NCBI RefSeq assembly: GCF_000350085.1
Contig: NZ_CAUM01000144.1
Span: 1 to 62,019, forward strand
DNA length: 62,019 nt
Direction: 5' to 3'
Source: Mesorhizobium metallidurans STM 2683
GTDB taxonomy: Bacteria > Pseudomonadota > Alphaproteobacteria > Rhizobiales > Rhizobiaceae
The translations under genes were made by a program, and so were the position numbers. Shown in pieces: positions 33,061 to 40,696 of the stretch; the stretch's first letter is position 1; the number at the start of each line of letters is the position of its first letter. A model generated the notes under the pieces. The model did no database searches. It was given only the letters and a program-made list of their open reading frames with translations, and was not told the origin of the DNA.

Positions 33061-34038
33061 GTGAGAATGGAAACCCGGGACCTTCAGACCTTTCTTGCGG
33101 TTGCTGCCAGCGGCAGCATCACCAAGGCTGCTGACATGCTCGGGCGTTCCCAACCTGCCGTGACACGCACCGTTCAGGAGCTCGAGGCGGAGCTTGGCTT
33201 CGAATTGCTGCACCGGGTCGGCCGACGGGTGCAGTTGTCAGAAGAGGGTGTCGCCTTCGAGGAGGAAGCGCGGCGACTGCTGATGTCCTTCACCGAACTC
33301 GCGGCGCGCGCCAAGATGATCGCCGCCGGCCGGGGGCGGATCCTGCAGATTGTCACGACCTCTGCGATCGGCACCGGCTTGATCCCGACGGCCATGGCTG
33401 AGCTCAACGGTGTCGAGCTTCCCCACGAGACGCATCTCGGGCAGTTTCTTCCCTCGATCGTTGCCCAGGAAGTGCGCAGCGGACGTGCCGAGATCGGGTT
33501 TTCAAGCCTGCCGCTCGACACGCCCGGTCTGGATGTCCTGCGGTTCTATTCGGCGCCTGATGTTGCCGCCGTGCGGGAGGACGATCCGCTGGCTGAACTT
33601 GATGTCATACCGCTTTCCGCTTTTGCCGGTCGCCGCGTCGCCACCTTGCTCAACCCGTTGCGCTTTCAGCTGCATGTCTCCAGGGCACTGGCGGCCAGGG
33701 GCATCGACACAGGCCCAGTCATCCGGACCAATACCGCATACGGCGCTTTGCAGATCGTGCGCCGGACTGGTGCTGCTGCTGTCATTGATCCCCTCACGGC
33801 CTATGGCGTGGCCCTGCCTGGGGTCGTCATTCGCCCGATCGACGTAACCGTTCTCTTTTATTGGGGCGTTGTGGCTGCCGAAAAACGTCCCCTTCGTCCA
33901 GTCGCGCAGGCGTTGATGGATGCGGTCGAAGCGGTGGCTGAGCGGTCGATCGTCGGTTTCAAGAAACTCGATCCGGCTTTAGCTGGCCAATTGGTGACCG
34001 ATCCTGCATCGGGCACAAATCACGGAACGGGAATATGA
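33061..34038 (+). CDS. LysR-family transcriptional regulator of the flavoprotein/transporter operon
   Basis: The 325 residues have the LysR helix-turn-helix at residues 1-65 (LQTFLAVAASGSITKAADML, GRSQPAVTRTVQELE) and an effector-binding domain. The start is a GTG at 33061; the ATG at 33067 is equally possible. It ends in an ATGA overlap with the flavoprotein gene, so it is the first gene of the operon and probably autoregulated. The divergent opine-dehydrogenase gene is its other likely target. Confidence 0.88.
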   Translation: MRMETRDLQTFLAVAASGSITKAADMLGRSQPAVTRTVQELEAELGFELLHRVGRRVQLSEEGVAFEEEARRLLMSFTELAARAKMIAAGRGRILQIVTTSAIGTGLIPTAMAELNGVELPHETHLGQFLPSIVAQEVRSGRAEIGFSSLPLDTPGLDVLRFYSAPDVAAVREDDPLAELDVIPLSAFAGRRVATLLNPLRFQLHVSRALAARGIDTGPVIRTNTAYGALQIVRRTGAAAVIDPLTAYGVALPGVVIRPIDVTVLFYWGVVAAEKRPLRPVAQALMDAVEAVAERSIVGFKKLDPALAGQLVTDPASGTNHGTGI

Positions 34039-35504
34039 AGCATACCCCCACCGCGCCAATGTCGACAGGTCTTGCTGCGTTGGAAGCACAGCTTGCGCAG
34101 GATCTCGACTTTCTTGAGCTGCCCGCCAAGTCCTGGGTCCCCGAGCGCTTTCATGACGGTGCCCCGGTCCGCGACGTCGTGGTCATTGGCGCCGGCATGT
34201 GCGGACTTGCTGCCACGGCAAAGCTGGTGCTGACCGGGATCACCAATGTCGTCGCCTATGACGTGGCTCCGGCCGGGCTCGAGGGACCATGGGTAACGTT
34301 TGCCCGAATGCAGACGCTCAGGTCGCCGAAGACCCTGCACGGTCCGTCCCTCGGCCTGCCGCAGTTGACGTTCCGTGCCTGGTTCACGGCACAGTGGGGC
34401 GTTGAGGCCTGGCGGGCGCTGGACAAAATCCCGAGGGGCCAGTGGATGGATTACCTGGTCTGGTACCGCAAGGTCCTGGCGCTGCCGGTGCGCAACAGCG
34501 TGCGCATGACAGGTCTCGCGCCTGTTGGTGATCTGATTGCGATCGATATCGAGGGCGCGGAAACGGGCCGGGTTCTCGCCCGTCATCTCGTTCTGGCCAC
34601 AGGTCGGTCCGGTCTGGGCGGATTTGCCCTGCCCGATTTCCTCAAGGGCATCGATCGCGCTTATTGGGCCCATTCTGCCGACGAGATCGATTTCGACGCG
34701 CTGAAAGGTAAGCGTGTGGCGGTCATCGGCGCCGGTGCCTCTTCCATGGACAATGCCGCAACGGCCCTCGAGGCGGGCGCCGGCTCGGTAGACATGTTGA
34801 TCCGGCGCAAGGAAATGCCACGCATCAACAAGCTGACCGGCATAGGCAGCCAGGGTGTCGTCCTTGGCATGCATCACGTCCCCGATGCTTGGAAGTGGAA
34901 ATTCTTCGACTACACCGCCTCAACCCAAACGCCGCCTCCGCGTTCGTCGACGCTTCGCGTGTCTCGCCATCCCAATGCTCGGTTCTTTCTTGACTGCGGC
35001 ATAGTCGCGGTAAGGGAAGATACGGGAAGCCTGCTGGTCGAAACCACGCAGGGACCGATGCGCTACGATTTCCTGATCGCTGCAACCGGCTTTTCAAATG
35101 ACTTCAACAGCCGTTCGGAATTTGCTGCGATCGCCCCGCATATCCGCACCTGGTCGGATGGTCGATACACGCCGGATATGGGGCTTTTGCGTGCAGGTAT
35201 GTCGGACGCCCCTGATCTCGGTCCTGCCTTCGAGTTTCGCGAACGCGTCCCCGGTTCCTGCCCGATGCTGGCGCATATCCACTGCTTCAACGATGCCGCA
35301 ATGCTGACCCACGGCAAGGTCTCCGGCGATATCCCGGCCGTCAGTGCCGGTGCCGACCGTCTTGTCCGCGGCATTGCCGCATCGCTTTTTGCTGAAGATG
35401 TCGAAACCCACTTTGCCAATCTGATCGCCTACGACACCCCCGAACTTCTGGGCGACGAATGGGTCGATTCAACCCCCTTGCTTCAGAAGGAGGCCGCGTT
35501 GTGA
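34035..35504 (+). CDS. FAD/NAD(P)-dependent monooxygenase-like flavoprotein
   Basis: The 489 residues carry two dinucleotide-binding motifs: VVVIGAGMCGLAATAKL near residue 50 for FAD and VAVIGAGASSMDNA near residue 230 for NAD(P)H. FLIAATGFSNDF also matches the flavin-containing monooxygenase/pyridine nucleotide oxidoreductase type. It overlaps the LysR stop (ATGA) and is overlapped by the CMD gene (GTGA). Flavin-containing and N-hydroxylating monooxygenases oxidise soft nucleophiles such as amines or thioethers. The substrate here is unknown but presumably enters through the adjacent ABC transporter. Confidence 0.83.
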   Translation: MKHTPTAPMSTGLAALEAQLAQDLDFLELPAKSWVPERFHDGAPVRDVVVIGAGMCGLAATAKLVLTGITNVVAYDVAPAGLEGPWVTFARMQTLRSPKTLHGPSLGLPQLTFRAWFTAQWGVEAWRALDKIPRGQWMDYLVWYRKVLALPVRNSVRMTGLAPVGDLIAIDIEGAETGRVLARHLVLATGRSGLGGFALPDFLKGIDRAYWAHSADEIDFDALKGKRVAVIGAGASSMDNAATALEAGAGSVDMLIRRKEMPRINKLTGIGSQGVVLGMHHVPDAWKWKFFDYTASTQTPPPRSSTLRVSRHPNARFFLDCGIVAVREDTGSLLVETTQGPMRYDFLIAATGFSNDFNSRSEFAAIAPHIRTWSDGRYTPDMGLLRAGMSDAPDLGPAFEFRERVPGSCPMLAHIHCFNDAAMLTHGKVSGDIPAVSAGADRLVRGIAASLFAEDVETHFANLIAYDTPELLGDEWVDSTPLLQKEAAL

Positions 35505-35983
35505 TCGACGCTATGGACAAGGCCGCGGGTATTTCACCGGACGATGCCCTTTTCAGTACGAGGCGGTTTCGGCCGGAATTCGTGCAGGGGGCGGAGGAAT
35601 GTCGCCTCTCCGTACTGAAGCCGGCAAACGATCAGGGGCTGGCGCCGAATTTGCGCGTTGCTCTTGCCCGTCGCATGGCCGCCCTGAATGCCGATGCGGC
35701 CCTGTTGGACGAGTATGACACGCAGTTGGCTCAGCTTGACCCGACAGAGCAGCTTCGGGCCTTGGCTCACGGCGAAACGGATCTGGAAGAACCGTTGGCG
35801 ACTATCGCCCGGCATGTCGACCTGGTCACGCTGACGCCGAATAAGGCTGAGGCGAGCCACATAGCCCTGCTCACACAGGCCGGATTGAACAGTCCCCAGA
35901 TCGTCGCGCTCTCCGAACTGATTGCCTTCGTCAATTTCCAGACGCGGGTCGCGACCGGCTTGCGATTGATGAGGTCGGCATGA
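35501..35983 (+). CDS. CMD-domain protein (resembles the Avi_7170 family)
   Basis: About 160 residues from a GTG at 35501 that overlaps the flavoprotein stop; an ATG at 35513 is the alternative. It is a helical carboxymuconolactone-decarboxylase-fold protein that lacks the CxxC pair (its only Cys is in AEECRLS). The ending LIAFVNFQTRVATGLRLM is characteristic of this small family, which I know as a companion of the next gene's family. It may form a hetero-oligomer with the CxxC-bearing partner. Confidence 0.72.
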   Translation: MIDAMDKAAGISPDDALFSTRRFRPEFVQGAEECRLSVLKPANDQGLAPNLRVALARRMAALNADAALLDEYDTQLAQLDPTEQLRALAHGETDLEEPLATIARHVDLVTLTPNKAEASHIALLTQAGLNSPQIVALSELIAFVNFQTRVATGLRLMRSA

Positions 35984-36546
35984 TTTCCTCGGTGCGCCTG
36001 AAGCCGCTAACTTGGCACCCCTACATCGCACCGGTCGAGCTATCCGAGGCCACGCCGGAACAGCTCGAAGCGATGAAGGTCACGCCCTCCGCCAAGAAAG
36101 TTTCGGAGTATGTGCGCACCCTTGTACATGATCCCGAGAGCTATCTCGCTCGCACGGTCTTGTTCAACGCGATCATGTACGTCGAAGGCGGGCTTGCCCG
36201 TTCCGATCGCGAGCTTGGCGCACTGGGTGCCTCTATGGTCAATGGCTGCAAATTCTGCGCCGTTGTTCATGCCCGCCGGCACGCGGAGCTGACCAGGAGC
36301 GATGATGTGGTCACCGCACTTTATCTCGACCGACCCGAAGCGCTCGGGCCACGCGATGCGGCGATCTACAGCTTTGCCCGTCGCCTGTCGGCGGCCCCGT
36401 CGGAAGCAACGGCGGACGATATCGCCGCGCTTCGCGCCGTCGGCATGGATGACGCCGAGATCATCGACCTGATCCACGCCATATCGATCTTCGGCTGGGC
36501 AAACCGGCTGATGCACATTCTCGGCCATGCGGAGACCGGGAAATGA
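35980..36546 (+). CDS. AhpD-like CMD protein with CxxC active site (resembles the Avi_7169 family)
   Basis: The 188 residues carry the AhpD catalytic pattern E-x11-C-x2-C-x3-H: Glu78, Cys90, Cys93 and His97 in NGCKFCAVVHARRH. It overlaps the preceding CMD gene by four bases. AhpD-type proteins are peroxidases or thiol-disulfide relays. Paired here with a flavoprotein, it could detoxify peroxide from uncoupled flavin chemistry or act on the oxidised product (inference). Confidence 0.82.
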   Translation: MISSVRLKPLTWHPYIAPVELSEATPEQLEAMKVTPSAKKVSEYVRTLVHDPESYLARTVLFNAIMYVEGGLARSDRELGALGASMVNGCKFCAVVHARRHAELTRSDDVVTALYLDRPEALGPRDAAIYSFARRLSAAPSEATADDIAALRAVGMDDAEIIDLIHAISIFGWANRLMHILGHAETGK

Positions 36547-36564
36547 AGTTGCATATCGTCACCG

Positions 36565-36579
36565 CACCCGGGCCGGGTG
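36565..36579 (+). terminator. GC-rich hairpin after the AhpD-like gene
   Basis: CACCCGG and CCGGGTG flank a single G, a strong GC inverted repeat 19 bases after the stop at 36546. No T-run follows, so it could be a weak or processing hairpin separating the enzyme genes from the ABC transporter genes. Confidence 0.35.
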
Positions 36580-36633
36580 TCTCTAATAAGAGCCAGCCGA
36601 ACTGGTGGCTCATAACAATAAAAGGGAACCAAA

Positions 36634-36705
36634 ATGCGCATGAATTATCGGCTGCTCTGCAATCTTCCAACTTCTCTGGCTGCTTGTCCCTCTTCTAAGA
36701 AATAA
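36634..36705 (+). CDS. Possible 23-residue leader peptide before the ABC transporter genes
   Basis: AAAGGGAACC lies just before the ATG, which opens MRMNYRLLCNLPTSLAACPS and ends at a stop 16 bases before the ATPase start. The stop region (TAAAGGA) supplies the ribosome binding site of the ATPase gene. The two Cys and two Leu-rich stretches are compatible with an amino-acid-sensing leader, but no attenuator structure was established. Confidence 0.4.
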   Translation: MRMNYRLLCNLPTSLAACPSSKK

Positions 36706-36721
36706 AGGACACCAATCAGAA

Positions 36722-37462
36722 ATGCTCGAACTCAAAGATATAAGGCTGTCCTACGGAAGCACTCAGGTCCTGAACGGCGTCAATCTTTCGGTGAAACGCG
36801 GCGATGTGGCGTCGATCATCGGCCCTAGCGGTACGGGTAAAACCACGCTGCTGAAGTGCATCAACTACCTGGCCAAACCGTCATCCGGGACCATAGCATT
36901 CGATCAGATCCAGATGGATTACCAGCATGCCGACAAAACCGCGATCCAGGCGATCCGGTTGCGCACAGCAATGGTCTTCCAGCAATTCAACGTCTTCAAG
37001 AACATGACGGTCATTCAGAACGTGATGGATCCGCTTGTTGTGGTGCAGCGCAAATCCAGGGAAGAGGCGCGAGAAATCGCGCTTAGAGAGCTCGAGCGGG
37101 TCGGCCTCTCCTCGAAGCAGGACAGCTATCCATCCCAGCTGTCGGGTGGCCAACTCCAGCGCACCGGCATCGCACGTGCGCTGGCGGTTAGGCCGGATGT
37201 GATGCTCTTCGACGAGCCGACATCATCGTTGGATCCTGAACTGGTTGGCGAAGTCCTGAAGGTTATCAAGGACGTCACGTCGTCCGGGATCACTTCACTC
37301 CTGGTGACCCATGAGATGCAATTTGCAAAGAGCATCTCCAACCGGATCATCTTCATGGATCGGGGCGTCGTTGCCGCCGATGGCAGCCCAACTGAGATCT
37401 TCGATTCACCATCCAGCCTACGGCTCGCCCAATTCCTCAATTCCGAACACTCACTCCAATAA
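36722..37462 (+). CDS. Polar amino-acid ABC transporter ATP-binding protein
   Basis: The 246 residues contain Walker A GPSGTGKTTL, Q-loop MVFQQFNVF, signature LSGGQLQR, Walker B VMLFDEPTSSLDPE and the switch His in VTHEM. The length and FNVFKNMTVIQN region place it with GlnQ/HisP-type amino-acid transporter ATPases. It is the first gene of a complete ATPase, binding-protein and two-permease set. It might also energise the ATPase-less Aap-type permeases encoded at 25.6-27.8 kb (speculative). Confidence 0.9.
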   Translation: MLELKDIRLSYGSTQVLNGVNLSVKRGDVASIIGPSGTGKTTLLKCINYLAKPSSGTIAFDQIQMDYQHADKTAIQAIRLRTAMVFQQFNVFKNMTVIQNVMDPLVVVQRKSREEAREIALRELERVGLSSKQDSYPSQLSGGQLQRTGIARALAVRPDVMLFDEPTSSLDPELVGEVLKVIKDVTSSGITSLLVTHEMQFAKSISNRIIFMDRGVVAADGSPTEIFDSPSSLRLAQFLNSEHSLQ

Positions 37463-37478
37463 GAAGGGAACCTAAGAA

Positions 37479-38306
37479 ATGTCTGCAATCAAATTCAGTT
37501 CTTCCCGTCGTTATGCCCTGGCCGTGGCTGGCGGCATCGCAATCGCCCTTGCAACCGCGGGGATCAGTTACGGTGAGACGGCCCGGACGATCAAGATCGC
37601 GACATCGGCAGAATCCAAGCCGCTGGCTTGGGGTGCGATCGGCGTCGAACCACAAGGCTATGAACCCGATCTCCTCAAGGCGATCAATGCAAAGCTGCCG
37701 CAGTACAAGTTCGAAATGGAAGGTGTCTCGGATATCGCGCAGGAAACCGGCCTTGCCACCGGCAAGTACGATATGGCGTGCGGTGGCTATTACAAATCGC
37801 CCGAGCGCGCCAAGCAATTCATCATTCCGGAAAACCCAATGGGCGCCAGTCTGATGAAAATCTATAGCAAAAAAGGCAGCGGGATCAAGGAAATGAAAGA
37901 TCTGGTCGGCAAGAGGATTGTTCCGACCACGGCCGGCGGCGGAACATACAAGTTCATTATGAATTGGCAAAAAGAAAATCCACAATACAAGCTTGAAGTC
38001 ACGGCTTCGAGTGCCGGTATTCCGTACCCGAATCGCCTTGACGAAGTTCAGAACGGTAAGTTCGATGCGCTGGTCCTGCCGTCCAATCTGGGTGAGCAGA
38101 CCGTCATTGACAACAAGAAACTCGATATCGTGGCGTCCGATCCTGTTTATAGCAACAATACGTACATGCTGATTCACCGATCGGAGGAAAATAAGGTTCT
38201 GGCCGACGACGTTAACAGGGTACTCAAAGAACTAAAGGACGACGGCACGATCGACAAGCTCTCGCAGAAGTGGTTCGGCGAGGACATCGTGAAGTACATG
38301 AAGTAA
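37479..38306 (+). CDS. Amino-acid ABC transporter substrate-binding protein
   Basis: The 275 residues begin with a signal peptide (cleaved near ISYGE, residues 25-31). The family 3 solute-binding domain follows: GYEPDLLKAINAKL, AQETGLATGKYDMACGGYY and RIVPTTAGGGTYKF. AGAAGGGAACC precedes the ATG. It lies 16 bases after the ATPase gene. The ligand is presumably a polar amino acid or an amino-acid derivative related to the opine-dehydrogenase and flavoprotein genes. Confidence 0.88.
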   Translation: MSAIKFSSSRRYALAVAGGIAIALATAGISYGETARTIKIATSAESKPLAWGAIGVEPQGYEPDLLKAINAKLPQYKFEMEGVSDIAQETGLATGKYDMACGGYYKSPERAKQFIIPENPMGASLMKIYSKKGSGIKEMKDLVGKRIVPTTAGGGTYKFIMNWQKENPQYKLEVTASSAGIPYPNRLDEVQNGKFDALVLPSNLGEQTVIDNKKLDIVASDPVYSNNTYMLIHRSEENKVLADDVNRVLKELKDDGTIDKLSQKWFGEDIVKYMK

Positions 38307-38372
38307 GGGCCGTCCTCAGCCGTATTGGGGTAGTCAGCGGCAAGGCTGAATTGCAAGAAGGAGTGTTTCAAA

Positions 38373-39089
38373 GTGGATGTTTCTGCTATGATACCCGAGT
38401 TGCTCTCGGCGTTGCCGCTGACGCTCGCCATCACGTTTACGGCCATCATTGCGGGGTTCTGCCTGGCTCTCCTTGCGACAACTCTCCGGGTTCGCAGGGT
38501 GCCGGTGATCAGCCATCTGGCGGACCTCTACGTGTCCTATGCCCGCAGTGTTCCTGTCGTCCTCCAGCTGTTCGTTGCGTTCTACGGGCTTCCCTTGTTG
38601 GTGGTCCTGTTTGGCTCCGAAGATTTTTTCTCGCCGACGATCGCTGCGATGGTGGCACTGAGCTTTTACCACGGCGGGTATCTCTCGGAAGTCATGCGAC
38701 CTGCATACCTGGCCGTTGATCGCGGCCAGCATGATGCGGCCGACAGCCTGGGATATACCTTCCGCCAGAAAATCGCTCGCGTCGTCGGCCCGCAAGCAGT
38801 GCACTTCGCATTGCCGGGCTATGGAAACTCCATCATCTACCTGATCCATAACGTTGCGTTGGTCATGTATATCGGGGCGGCGGACGTCATGGCGACTGCG
38901 CATTTGATCATGCAGCGCGACTATAATCAGTACCAGTTCGAAACCTACCTCGTTCTGGCTGTCATCTATGCTTTGATGTGCCTGATCGCCTGGCTCATCG
39001 TGCGCTTTTTCGAGCTTCGCTCCCCGATGCAAGCACCAGAGGCAACGACAAAAGCTCAGATCAAGAACGCGCTCATCGCAAGCGCCTGA
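38373..39089 (+). CDS. Amino-acid ABC transporter permease (first)
   Basis: A 238-residue HisM/GlnP-type permease with five helices and the EAA loop YLSEVMRPAYLAVDRGQHDAA. The start is a GTG at 38373 with AAGGAG nine bases upstream. It is followed by a second permease 20 bases downstream; the two would form the heterodimeric channel. Confidence 0.87.
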   Translation: MDVSAMIPELLSALPLTLAITFTAIIAGFCLALLATTLRVRRVPVISHLADLYVSYARSVPVVLQLFVAFYGLPLLVVLFGSEDFFSPTIAAMVALSFYHGGYLSEVMRPAYLAVDRGQHDAADSLGYTFRQKIARVVGPQAVHFALPGYGNSIIYLIHNVALVMYIGAADVMATAHLIMQRDYNQYQFETYLVLAVIYALMCLIAWLIVRFFELRSPMQAPEATTKAQIKNALIASA

Positions 39090-39109
39090 CTCAACCAGGG
39101 TATTCGACC

Positions 39110-39802
39110 ATGTTTGATACCGATATCTTGCTCCAGGACTCGCGGGAAATTCTGGGCGCCGTACCCGTAACGCTTGCCATGGCGTTCACGACCTTCGTCC
39201 TGTCGACGATAGTCGGCAGCCTTTTTGCGCTCGTCGAATATAGGCGGATCCCGGTGCTGCGAGAGCTTGTCTTCGCCTATAAGGTCGTCTTCAAGGGCGT
39301 TCCGATGGTGATCGTGATTTTCCTCGCCTATTTCGGTCTCCCCCCGGCACTCCAGTTCCTGCTTTCATCGGCCGGAATCAACTTCAACGCCCACGAAACG
39401 CCCAACTGGGTTATCCTTGTTCTTGCAGTGACCGGCTGTGTCGCCGCGTTCCAGGCGGAGATCATCAAAGGCGCTCTCAACGCCTTTGACATTGGTCAGT
39501 CGGACGCGGCCTATTCGCTAGGCTATACAAGCGGCCAGCTGTTCCGACGGGTGCTGTTTCCTCAGGTGGCCCTCACAGCAATTCCCGACCTGACAACATC
39601 CATGATGGTTATCATGAAGGCGCTTTCTCTCGGATTCGCCATCGAGGTTGTCGATATCTTCGCGCAGTCCCAACTGACCGCCGCGCTGAACTTCTACTAC
39701 CTCGAAGCCTTCGTAATTGCGGTCGTGATCTACATGGTGATTGCCTATATCGTCACACAGATCGCCGACCGGCTGGAGCAAGCGCTTAGGGTACGGACCT
39801 GA
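39110..39802 (+). CDS. Amino-acid ABC transporter permease (second)
   Basis: A 230-residue permease from the ATG at 39110 (MFDTDILLQDSREILG); the open frame further upstream is a shadow of the first permease. The EAA loop FQAEIIKGALNAFDIGQSDAA is present. It is the last gene of the transporter operon. Beyond the stop the sequence changes to degraded recombinase-like DNA. Confidence 0.87.
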   Translation: MFDTDILLQDSREILGAVPVTLAMAFTTFVLSTIVGSLFALVEYRRIPVLRELVFAYKVVFKGVPMVIVIFLAYFGLPPALQFLLSSAGINFNAHETPNWVILVLAVTGCVAAFQAEIIKGALNAFDIGQSDAAYSLGYTSGQLFRRVLFPQVALTAIPDLTTSMMVIMKALSLGFAIEVVDIFAQSQLTAALNFYYLEAFVIAVVIYMVIAYIVTQIADRLEQALRVRT

Positions 39803-39825
39803 GGAAACAACCTCAACTTAACCCG

Positions 39826-40086
39826 ATGGAGAAGTTTCGGGCGTTTCAGATCCGGAGCGAGGTTGTGGCGGGCGGCAGCAGGTGGATTGGACGCCTGATA
39901 AATCGACGTTCCAGCGTGCCTGTAAAATTTGTAAACAGCGCCGAGCCGGACGCTGCGTTGTTCCAAGTTGTTCATCGCTCTCAGTTGTATCTCCATCAAC
40001 TCACCGATGGGTCTGCCAGAAGCTTGACAGAGATCGCCAACTTGAACGCGACCACCGTCTCGGAGGTAAGCAGGCTCGCCGCGTGA
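39826..40086 (+). pseudogene. Remnant of a serine-recombinase C-terminal region
   Basis: The frame reads SQLYLHQLTDGSARSLTEIA followed by NLNATTVSEVSRLA, resembling the helix-turn-helix region near the C-terminus of large serine recombinases. Catalytic and recombinase domains are missing. It abuts the truncated gene on the other strand, so it marks an old insertion or deletion junction. The identification rests on motif resemblance only. Confidence 0.4.
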
Positions 40087-40654
40087 GCGGAGCATTGCCC
40101 GCCGCCAGGTATTCGAGGTCATCGAGGCCAACGCAGCGCAAGCATGCTGGTCCGCCATCTTCCATCAGCAGCAGATCGCCGGAGCCGCCGCACCGGTGGC
40201 CGGTCCACTCTCTGTTCAAGGGCTGGACCACCACCAACTCCGGGGCGCGGCTCAATTTCTCCGCCAGCCGTTCGCGCTTTCCCGCGGAAGTCTCATCCGC
40301 TACCCAGTGGGTCCGGTACAACCCCTCGATCGTAGGGTCTCCGCTCCGACTGAAGCGCAGTGTCCGGCGTCGCGGCGTGCGCGTGACATTCTGCGTCAGG
40401 CTTGCTGACAATCCTCGTTCGGTCGCCCAGGAGCGGAACAGCTTCATGGCTTCCGATATCCGCGGCGGGTTGGTCTGCACGACACGACCGAGGCAATCGA
40501 CCTGACCTCGCCGCCAGCGTTCCACCGCTCCGGCGTCAAGCCACCCGATCCCGACGAGCACGTCTATGGAACTCACATAGCCCCTTGCGGCAAGTGCTGC
40601 CTCCGCAGCCTTGACGACTCGACTGGCAAGTGGAGTCCGATTCCTCCGGTTCAT
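40001..40654 (-). pseudogene. Cys-motif protein related to DUF2293-containing proteins, 3' end replaced
   Basis: The real part is about 190 residues: GYVSSIDVLVGIGWLDAG, DCLGRVVQTNPPRISEAMKL, then a zinc-knuckle-like RCGGSGD...CLRCVGLDDLEYL. After NAPLTRRA (about 40085) the frame runs antisense into the recombinase remnant, so the expected C-terminal domain is missing. It lies 42 bases after the 2OG oxygenase gene on the same strand, possibly cotranscribed. The DUF2293 link is from memory of the Cys motif and is not certain. Confidence 0.5.
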
Positions 40655-40696
40655 CGCCCTATGGCCAGGCTGGCTGTTATAGGCGTGGATGAGCCG

